Of a stretch of 64,000 nucleotides of DNA, positions 34,288 to 40,570 are shown one piece after another. This stretch comes from Streptomyces caniferus. Its GTDB lineage: Bacteria > Actinomycetota > Actinomycetes > Streptomycetales > Streptomycetaceae. Position numbers and translations under genes: made by a program. Position 1 is the first letter of the stretch; each line of letters starts with the position of its first letter. Location: positions 682,001-746,000 of the forward strand of contig NZ_BLIN01000003.1 in the NCBI RefSeq assembly GCF_009811555.1, in the 5' to 3' direction. The notes beneath the pieces were generated by a model. The model was given only the letters and a program-made list of their open reading frames with translations, was not told where the DNA came from and made no database searches.

Positions 34288-35405
34288 GTGACCGACACGC
34301 GAACCGCCGGCCCGTTCATCGCCGCGATCGACCAGGGCACCACCGTCAAGCCGATGCATCCTCTTCGACCGGGACAGTCGGATCGTCTCCATCGACCAGA
34401 AGGAGCACGAGCAGATCTTCCCCAGGCCGGGCTGGGTGGAGCACGACGCCAGTGAGATCTGGACCAACGTCGAGGAGGTCGTCGCCGACGCCCTCGACAA
34501 AGTCGGGATCACCCGCGGCCTCAGAGCGATCGGCGTCACCAACCAGCGCGAGACCACCGTCCTCTGGGACAAGAAAACTGGCGAGCCGGTGCACAACGCC
34601 ATCGTCTGGCAGGACACCCGCACCGACGCGCTGTGCAAGGAGCTCGGCGGCAACGTCGGCCAGGACCGGTTCCGCCACGCGACCGGCCTGCCGCTGACCT
34701 CCTACTTCTCCGGCCCCAAGATCCGCTGGCTGCTGGACAACGTCGCCGGCCTGCGCGAGCGCGCCGAGCGCGGCGAGATCCTCTTCGGGACCATGGACTC
34801 CTGGGTCATCTGGAACCTCACCGGCGGCCCTTCCTGCGGCGTCCACGTCACCAACGCCTCGCGCACCATGCTCATGAACCTGCACGCCCTGGAGTGGGAC
34901 GAGCGCCTCCTTGCCGTCACGGATATCCCGGCCGCCATCCTGCCGCGGATCCGCTCTTCCGCCGAGGTGTACGGCATGGCCGGCGGAGCCCTCTACGGCG
35001 TGCCGGTCGCCTCCGCGCTCGGCGACCAGCAGGCGGCGCTGTTCGGCCAGACCTGCTTCTCCGAAAGCGAGGCCAAGGCCACGTACGGCACCGGCACCTT
35101 CCTGCTGATGAACACCGGCCGCCGGCCCGTCCACTCCCACAGCGGGCTGCTGACCACGGTCGGCCACCGGATCGGCCGACGAGCGCCGGTCTACCCGCTG
35201 GAGGCTCCATCGCGGTCACCGGCTCGCTGGTCCAGTGGATGCGCGATCAGCTGGGCCTGATCGGCACCGCCGCGGAGATCGAGACCCTGGCGAGCTCGGT
35301 GAGGGACAACGGCGGCTGTTACATCGTCCCTGCCTTCTCCGGCCTGTTCGCCCCGTACTGGCGCTCCGACGCCCGCGGCGTGATCACGGGCCTGACCCGC
35401 GGTAT
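34288..35405 (+). pseudogene. glpK: Glycerol kinase pseudogene
   Basis: The reading frame begins normally (GTG 34,288; [10 protein letters not shown], the phosphate-1 motif), then shifts at about 34,340, resumes as [20 protein letters not shown], and continues through [27 protein letters not shown] and [12 protein letters not shown]. It shifts again near 35,190 (one base missing before [16 protein letters not shown]) and ends at [12 protein letters not shown] near 35,405, about 100 residues short. Two frameshifts and a truncation make it inactive unless the window has errors. No glpF or glpD partner is nearby. Confidence 0.88.
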
Positions 35406-35811
35406 CGGCGATTCCGGCAGGAGCTGGCCGCCTTGTCGCCGCACAGATTGCCAGTGCGGGGCCGTGGGTGTCTGCCTGCCGGGCGCGGGAGCCAAATCGG
35501 TTCAAGACCGGAACGAAATGCGGCGCGTCACACCCCACTGTCCGGCGTGACGGTTCCCTCCACCTGGCGGAGCCTCGCGCACGCTGTCGCGGCTGTCCAT
35601 CCCAGCGCGGCAGGGGATGACAACCGGGATCAGCGGTTCAGAAGGACGTGGTCAAGGCCAGTGGGCCCGTACCCAATCGTTACGCGGGACTAATGGGGTG
35701 AGCGATGCGCTATGCGGCATAAGTGTTTGCGGTGCCTTGACGGTCCTCTGGGGGCGCAGGAAGCTGAGCCGCCCCCCACGGCAACCCTCCTCTTCTCCCG
35801 ATGGAATGCCC
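35406..35811. other. Gap between glpK remnant and wall-anchored protein
   Basis: About 400 bp of sequence with no recognisable gene. It begins exactly where glycerol kinase homology ends, so the junction may be an old insertion or deletion point. No repeat or terminal inverted sequence was found there. Confidence 0.4.
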
Positions 35812-36483
35812 ATGCGCCCGCTTGTTTCCACAGGCACGCTCACGGCCGCCGTGGCCGTGGCTCTGCTGCTCGCCCCTTCCGCTCACGCCACCGCCCCCGG
35901 CGACAACGGAACCGTGAAGATCCATGACGCCAAGACCGGTGAGGAGCTTCGCAAGAACGAGCCCCACGTGTGCACTTTCTACCTCGACGCCTTCGGCTTC
36001 GACGGCGGCCAGCAGGTCGACTGGCACATCGAATCCTGGGCCCCGACCGCCGGCGTCAAGGGCGAGACCGTGAAGACTGGATCCCTGACACTCGACGGCG
36101 AAGGACACGGCCGTACACAGGACCAGTCCCTGCCCGACGGGCACTACAAGCTCTTCTGGAACTTCGACGGCGAGCGGGGCCGGGCCAAGCACAAGGTCTT
36201 CTGGACCGACTGCGGGGACGACACCCAGCCGGGCGGCGGCAAGCCGTCGGCGTCCGTCACCCCGTCGAGCCCCGCGCAGTCGACCACCACCCCTACATCG
36301 ACCGCCCCCGCGAGCGCCGTCCCGGCGCCTCCTGAGCCGTCGTCCCCGTCCGCACAGGACAGCGGCGACCTCGCCGAGACCGGCAACGGCGCCCCCGTCG
36401 GCCTGCTGTCCACGGCAGCCGCTGCGCTCGTCGCGGCCGGCGGCTACCTCGTGTTCCGCCGCCGCAAGGCCCAGCAGCGCTGA
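35812..36483 (+). CDS. Secreted, sortase-anchored LAETG protein
   Basis: A 223-residue protein. Signal peptide: MRPLVSTGTLTAAVAVALLL ending SAHA near residue 26. The mature domain (about 100 residues, with HVCTFYLDAFGFDGG, QQVDWHIESW and KHKVFWTDC; two Cys likely bonded) resembles small actinobacterial surface domains. A Pro/Ser/Thr linker follows, then LAETG, a hydrophobic segment and RRRKAQQR. LAxTG motifs are cut by class E sortases in Streptomyces, so the protein is covalently wall-linked. The ATG at 35,812 has GGA 6 bases upstream; an ATG at 35,806 is possible. Confidence 0.88.
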   Translation: MRPLVSTGTLTAAVAVALLLAPSAHATAPGDNGTVKIHDAKTGEELRKNEPHVCTFYLDAFGFDGGQQVDWHIESWAPTAGVKGETVKTGSLTLDGEGHGRTQDQSLPDGHYKLFWNFDGERGRAKHKVFWTDCGDDTQPGGGKPSASVTPSSPAQSTTTPTSTAPASAVPAPPEPSSPSAQDSGDLAETGNGAPVGLLSTAAAALVAAGGYLVFRRRKAQQR

Positions 36484-36501
36484 CATACGTGTGCCCCTTC
36501 T

Positions 36502-36526
36502 GGAAGTGCCCTCGGCGGGCACCTCC
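36502..36526 (+). terminator. Terminator after the LAETG gene
   Basis: A hairpin 19 bp past the stop codon: GGAAGTGCCC, loop TCGGC, GGGCACCTCC, pairing 9 of 10 positions. No U tract, as is usual in Streptomyces. Confidence 0.55.
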
Positions 36527-37036
36527 ACAGCACAGCGCGCGGAAAGCACTACGGGCCCCAAGCGATCAACTACCGAACGTAGTTCCCTCTGGTCAGCAGG
36601 CCGTGCCCTCGCGCCATTTGATCCTGAAGTGGCGCGAGGGAACGGCGCTGCCGACAGCGTTCTGATCATTCAGTCGCGTAACTGGCACTGACCTGTATGG
36701 CGGAGAGCAGATCTGTCCTGGCGATACGAGGTGCCTACCGATCCGTATCGGCGGGAGCAGCGAGCGGTCGCTCTGCTCGCAGAGTTCATCCAGGCTGCCA
36801 GAGCGCCCCTCGGCCGACCCGCGTCGGCGCCGTGCAACGTCACGGAATGTGAGTCAGAACCGGTACCTACTGACAAAGCCACGCGGGAGAGATTGCCCGG
36901 CGTGGCGACGTCGTTCAGCGCGGCTCGTCCCCAGGGCTGTACGAGGCCGCGGTCGGCATGGTTCGTGACTACGACTCCGGGGCGGGGACCCGGCCGGGGG
37001 GCTCAGGTTCGGCAGTGGGCAGGAAATTGCCGATAA
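36527..37036. other. Region left of the IS5-type element, no supported gene
   Basis: 510 bp. A plus-strand frame from a GTG near 36,731 runs to a TAA at 37,034-37,036, which is also the left target duplication of the IS. Its first 35 codons look protein-like (YRREQRAVALLAEFIQAAR) but no family is evident. It may be the 3' end of a degraded gene whose terminator (copy 2 of the repeated module) now lies beyond the IS. Confidence 0.35.
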
Positions 37037-37037
37037 C

Positions 37038-37055
37038 ACATCGTTTCTTTTGGTG
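37038..37055 (+). repeat. Left terminal inverted repeat of IS element
   Basis: 18 bases beginning ACATCGTTTCTTTTGG, matching the right end in inverted orientation with one mismatch. It is preceded by base C at 37,037 and the TAA duplication. Confidence 0.8.
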
Positions 37056-37077
37056 TCTGACGGTCGTTGGATAGGTC

Positions 37078-37437
37078 ATGGTGGACCTGGTTGAACGGCT
37101 GGTGCCGGACGAGTTATGGGTACTGTTCCGGCGAGTGGTGCCGCCGACGGAAGTAAAGCGTCCGCAGGGCGGGGGTCGGCGCCGGGCGGGTGACCGCGAG
37201 GCCCTGGCCGCGATCATCTTCGTAGCGACCTCTGGGTGTACGTGGCGGCAGCTTCCACCAGTCTTCGGGCCATGCTGGCAGACGGTCTACCGGCGCTTCG
37301 CCCGGTGGAGCCGGGACCGGGTCTGGGCCCGGCTCCACCGGGTCATCCTCGACGAACTCGGCGCCCTCGGTGAGCTGGATTGGTCGCGGTGCGCGATCAA
37401 CTCTGTGAGCGTCCGGGCGGCAAAAGGGGGCCACTGA
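37078..37437 (+). CDS. IS5-family transposase, N-terminal frame (OrfA)
   Basis: 119 residues carrying the N-terminal DUF4096-type region of IS5 transposases: LVPDELWVLFRRVVPP, REALAAIIFVATSGCTWRQLP and QTVYRRFARW, ending at the first catalytic region (LDWSRCAINSVSVRAAKGG). The expected catalytic DSS/DSV is here replaced by INSVSV, so the first Asp is not obvious in this copy. Near its end G-CAA-AAG-GGG-like slippery sequence (GCAAAAGGGGG, about 37,421-37,431) allows a -1 shift into the second frame, giving an OrfAB fusion. The overlap with the second frame is 58 bp. Confidence 0.85.
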   Translation: MVDLVERLVPDELWVLFRRVVPPTEVKRPQGGGRRRAGDREALAAIIFVATSGCTWRQLPPVFGPCWQTVYRRFARWSRDRVWARLHRVILDELGALGELDWSRCAINSVSVRAAKGGH

Positions 37438-37886
37438 CGGGACCGAATCCGACCGACCGCGGCAAGAACGGATCGAAAATCCACCTCATCACGGACCGGA
37501 ACGGACTGCCTCTGTCCCTGGGCATCTCCGGCGCCAACATGCACGACAGCCTTGGTCTTCAGCCGCTCGTGCGCGGGATCCCACCTATCCGCTCCCGTCG
37601 CGGCCCGCGCCGCCGGCGCCCGGCCAAGCTCCACGCCGACAAAGGGTATGACTACGACCACCTGCGCAGATGGCTCGGAGAGCGTGGCATCCGCCACCGC
37701 ATCGCCCGTAAGGGTATCGAGTCCTCACAGCGGCTGGGCCGTCATCGCCGGGTGGTCGAGAGGACCGTGTCCTGGCTGGCCGGCTGCCGACGCCTGCACC
37801 GCCGTTACGAGCGCAAGGCCGAGCACTTCCTCGCCTTCGTCGGCATCGCCGCAGCCCTCATCAACTACCGTCGGCTCACCGGGTGA
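37380..37886 (+). CDS. IS5-family transposase, catalytic C-terminal frame (OrfB)
   Basis: Probably translated only by -1 frameshifting from OrfA, entering near 37,425. The coding part starts around GPLTGPNPTDRGKNGSKIHL, a highly conserved IS5 block, followed by DRNGLPLSLGISGANMHDS (second Asp region), LHADKGYDYDHLRRWL, GIRHRIARKGIE, and RHRRVVERTVSWLAGCRRL, where VVERTVSWL holds the catalytic Glu. The C-terminus (FVGIAAALINYRRL) is complete. The nominal start at 37,380 is a frame boundary and not a real initiation site. Confidence 0.85.
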   Translation: MVAVRDQLCERPGGKRGPLTGPNPTDRGKNGSKIHLITDRNGLPLSLGISGANMHDSLGLQPLVRGIPPIRSRRGPRRRRPAKLHADKGYDYDHLRRWLGERGIRHRIARKGIESSQRLGRHRRVVERTVSWLAGCRRLHRRYERKAEHFLAFVGIAAALINYRRLTG

Positions 37887-37916
37887 AGGACTCCGCACGG
37901 GTGCGAGACTGCCGCC

Positions 37917-38600
37917 ATGACTATGCATCTCATCTCCGTCATCGGGAGTAGCCCTGGCGTCGGCAAGTCCACCCTGTGCCGTGCGGTGGCCCAGTGGCTT
38001 ACCAGCGTCGGCGCATCGGTCGACCACTTCGAGGAGGCCGACATTCTCACACGGTCGGCCTTCCGGCCCGTGGCTGAAGAGTTCGCTGGTGGGGCTTCCG
38101 CCGTCCAGCCTGCGACCTTAGTTGAGTGCACTCGCGCCTACGTCGCGGACTCACTCGCGGCGGGCAAGGACTACCTGGTGACGGATGCCCTTCTGCCCTT
38201 CATTCCGTCCCTTGTGGCATGGGGCCACGACGAGGGGACTCTCGTCCACGTCATGGAAGAGCTGGCCCGGGCTGTGGAGCCGGCCCAGGTCACCGTCGTC
38301 TACGTCCACGACAATCCGGAGACGGCGCTGCGGCGCGCAGTCGAGCGAGAAGGCGATGTCTGGGAAGACTGGTACGTGCGGAAACTCGCTGGCTCCCCTG
38401 GCACTCGGGCTGTTCATGACCTCTCGTCGGCCGCCGCTCATCTCCGCTTCGAGGCTGACCTGACCTGCCGTCTCCTAGCACAGACCCCGTGGCATGTTCT
38501 GAGCCTGGATGTAGGAACACTCAATGCTCAGGAGGCACACGCCCAAGCCCAGCACCACCTGATGGACGTGCTGGCGGTGACAGGACAACCTTCCACGTAG
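37917..38600 (+). CDS. P-loop kinase-like passenger protein of the IS element
   Basis: A 227-residue soluble protein. Walker A is SSPGVGKST (residues 11-19); VTVVYVHDNPETALRRAVERE resembles the acidic/lid region of small-molecule and nucleotide kinases. It may be a thymidylate-kinase-like or antibiotic-phosphotransferase-like P-loop enzyme; the substrate is not evident. It has no clear ribosome site before the ATG at 37,917 (30 bp after the transposase stop), so it may be leaderless or coupled. It lies entirely within the terminal repeats of the IS, so it should move with it. Ends 16 bp before the right repeat. Confidence 0.7.
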   Translation: MTMHLISVIGSSPGVGKSTLCRAVAQWLTSVGASVDHFEEADILTRSAFRPVAEEFAGGASAVQPATLVECTRAYVADSLAAGKDYLVTDALLPFIPSLVAWGHDEGTLVHVMEELARAVEPAQVTVVYVHDNPETALRRAVEREGDVWEDWYVRKLAGSPGTRAVHDLSSAAAHLRFEADLTCRLLAQTPWHVLSLDVGTLNAQEAHAQAQHHLMDVLAVTGQPST

Positions 38601-38614
38601 CAGTCGCCGCGAGG

Positions 38615-38632
38615 CGCCAAAAGAAACGATGT
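38615..38632 (-). repeat. Right terminal inverted repeat of IS element
   Basis: Reverse complement of the left end (16 bases identical, 17 of 18 overall). It is followed by base C at 38,633 and the TAA duplication at 38,634-38,636. Confidence 0.8.
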
Positions 38633-38633
38633 C

Positions 38634-38690
38634 TAAGGGCACGACGAAAGGCGCCTGGACCGGGCTCTTGCCTGGCGGGCGCCTTTCGGT
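38634..38690 (+). terminator. Terminator-like repeat module, copy 2
   Basis: An 11-bp perfect stem, CGAAAGGCGCC (38,645-38,655) and its complement (38,678-38,688). The leading TAAGGGCACGA matches copy 1 at 20,491. The IS inserted at the TAA directly in front of the module, so the module lies just outside the right end. Confidence 0.6.
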
Positions 38691-39306
38691 CGGCCCGCCG
38701 GTGCCGCGCCCTGGCTGACGCGGTCCACTCCTGTCTGGACTGCTCGATGAGGGGGTGGCTGCTCCCGGACGCCGTCCAGGAACTTCGGCGGCTTTCACGG
38801 TCGGTGGGCCCGCGCCGTCCGGGCGGGCGCAGCTGCCGGGGCGGGCGGAGGAGAGGCGGTGGCCTTCGGCTGCGTGAAGCGCACGGGCCGAGGCGCCTGG
38901 TGATCGGGCACGGGCGGGTGCTTCGAAGGTGGCTTCGGGCCGGACGTCTTGGCCGCGGGGAGTCGGAGTCGAGGCGGAGTAGTACCCGCCCCTGAGGGAA
39001 CGTTGGCGAGGGCGTTCAGCCGGTGCCGGGGGCAGAGCTGACGCCGGTCAGGGGAGTGCGGCGCAGGCCGGCGTCGGCGCGGCCTGTCGAACGGAGAAGG
39101 CGGCACCGCCGAGAGTGCCCTCCCGCAAGTCCTCCGTCAGTTGACGGATGTAACACCGGGCGGACCTCCGTACGTTGGCACCGCCGCAGCAGGGCCACAG
39201 CCGGGGATGGGTGCTTCCTCCCTTTTCCGAGGGCGTTGCCACGGCACGAGGGCCGGTCACCGACCCGCCCCACAGGCAAGAACTGCCCGAGGAGAACCGA
39301 ATAACC
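38691..39306. other. Region upstream of the lectin gene, no supported gene
   Basis: 616 bp. A minus-strand frame (38,795-39,106) is Pro/Ala-rich and could be the tail of a decayed secreted protein, but it lacks a start and domain. The promoter of the lectin-like gene must lie in the right half. GAGGAG at 39,289-39,294 serves as its ribosome site, somewhat far (12 bases) from the ATG. Confidence 0.4.
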
Positions 39307-40446
39307 ATGATCACCGAGCCGGCCCCCCACGGGTCAGCGCGGCGGACGCTGGCCGCATTTGCCGCGGTCGCCCTCGCCACCCTGGCCACGTCAGTGTCTC
39401 CGCTCACGACCGGAACGGCTCACGCGGACACCCCCGCCATGACCGGCCTGTCCCTGTCGCCGCGTCTGCCCCAGAGCGACGGCCTCGCGGCGTCCTTGGA
39501 CCTGGCTGCGGACTCGCCGGACTACAAGACCGGAATGGTCATCAACAAGTCTCCGATAGCGAGTTGGAGCATCCTTCCCAACAGGGACGGGAGCTTCCTG
39601 ATCCGCAACGACAAGACGCAGAAGTGCGTCGACTTCGACACCGACAACGGCCACCTCGTCGAGCCGGAGTACTGCGACCAGAAAAACAGCAAGCAGAATT
39701 GGTATCTGCAGCCCTCCGGCGGTGGTGACAACTACTACCTGATCCGGAACGTCAGCACCGACAAGTGCATGGACGTGTTCGGGGGAAGCGCGAACGACGG
39801 CACGACCGTGGGTATCCACGACTGCAACGGTGCCAGCAATCAGGAGTGGACCATCGGCCCGACGCCCGGGTCGGAGTACACCGGCCCCAGCCTCGCGGAC
39901 CTGGCCACCGCGTACGCCCTGAAGCAGTGCAGCAATGCTGCCGGCAGCGTCAAGTCGTGCGACTACGAGGTCACCGGCGACAGCGTGGCTTCCGTGGGGA
40001 ACCTGAAGCGGGTCAGCTCCAACGTGTGGAACAACAGCACCGACGCCGGGGAACGGACCATCACCTGGACGCAGACCACGTCCCAGACCAATACGGTGGG
40101 CACCTCCCTCACCGTCACCAGCGAGGTCGGGGTCAACGTCGAATTCGTCACGGCCAAGGTCAGTACGGCGCTCTCCGCACGCTACGAGCACTCCTGGACC
40201 CAGACCGACGCCGTGAGCGACGCGAACAAGATTTCCGTGAAGCCGGGCAACTACAGCTGGGCCATGCGAGGCCAGCTGATGAAGACGGTGACGGGCAAGT
40301 GGACGTTCACCAATGATCTCGGTGACACCTGGTCCGGCGACGGCACCGCCACCGTCCCCGCCAAGGACGGCACCGACAGCCGCAGCAGCGACCTGGTGCT
40401 GTGCACGAGCGACAGCCCCGCTCCGGAGTGCGTCGACAACCGGTGA
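39307..40446 (+). CDS. Secreted ricin-B lectin with aerolysin-like C-terminal domain
   Basis: A 379-residue protein. A signal peptide (ARRTLAAFAAVALATLATS, cleavage near AHA, about residue 40) is followed by a ricin-type beta-trefoil lectin: QKCVDFDTDNG, SKQNWYLQ, DKCMDVFGGSANDGT and SNQEWTIG are QxW-type repeats. The C-terminal half (from about residue 195) is Ser/Thr-rich with alternating polar and hydrophobic residues (TSQTNTVGTSLTVTSEVGVN; SALSARYEHSW), the look of the amphipathic hairpin of aerolysin/ETX-MTX2 beta-pore-forming proteins. A lectin that binds glycans and then a pore domain would suit a secreted toxin. Pore function is inferred from pattern only. Confidence 0.75.
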   Translation: MITEPAPHGSARRTLAAFAAVALATLATSVSPLTTGTAHADTPAMTGLSLSPRLPQSDGLAASLDLAADSPDYKTGMVINKSPIASWSILPNRDGSFLIRNDKTQKCVDFDTDNGHLVEPEYCDQKNSKQNWYLQPSGGGDNYYLIRNVSTDKCMDVFGGSANDGTTVGIHDCNGASNQEWTIGPTPGSEYTGPSLADLATAYALKQCSNAAGSVKSCDYEVTGDSVASVGNLKRVSSNVWNNSTDAGERTITWTQTTSQTNTVGTSLTVTSEVGVNVEFVTAKVSTALSARYEHSWTQTDAVSDANKISVKPGNYSWAMRGQLMKTVTGKWTFTNDLGDTWSGDGTATVPAKDGTDSRSSDLVLCTSDSPAPECVDNR

Positions 40447-40514
40447 CCTGTGCCGAGCACTCCCCCGTGATCCGAGTGCGCTCCGCCGCATGATCTGACG
40501 GCACGCCGTCGGAC

Positions 40515-40549
40515 GGTTCCCCGGCCTCCGCGAACGGGGCCGGGGAACC
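40515..40549. terminator. Bidirectional terminator between lectin gene and LAL regulator
   Basis: A perfect 12-bp stem: GGTTCCCCGGCC (40,515-40,526) and its complement (40,538-40,549), loop of 11. It is located between convergent stop codons. Confidence 0.65.
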
Positions 40550-40570
40550 ACGCGTCGAGCGCCGAGGGGG

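Larger units (their letters stand above)
37037..38633 (+). mobile_element. IS5-family element with P-loop kinase passenger
   Basis: A 1597-bp element. The left end at 37,038 reads ACATCGTTTCTTTTGG and the right end at 38,617-38,632 is its exact reverse complement; including the next two bases, 17 of 18 match. Flanks are TAA (37,034-37,036) and TAA (38,634-38,636), fitting the TNA duplication of part of the IS5 family. Inside are a two-frame transposase and a separate kinase-like gene whose stop lies only about 16 bp from the right repeat. IS5 elements of this type are normally about 850-900 bp, so the extra 700 bp is cargo. Confidence 0.8.

Noticed and set aside
35490..35525. tRNA-like GGTTCAAGACC sequence
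   Set aside because: No acceptor stem, D-arm or anticodon arm can be folded around it.
38795..39106. Pro-rich minus-strand frame
   Set aside because: No start, no recognisable domain and only composition bias; kept in the gap description only.
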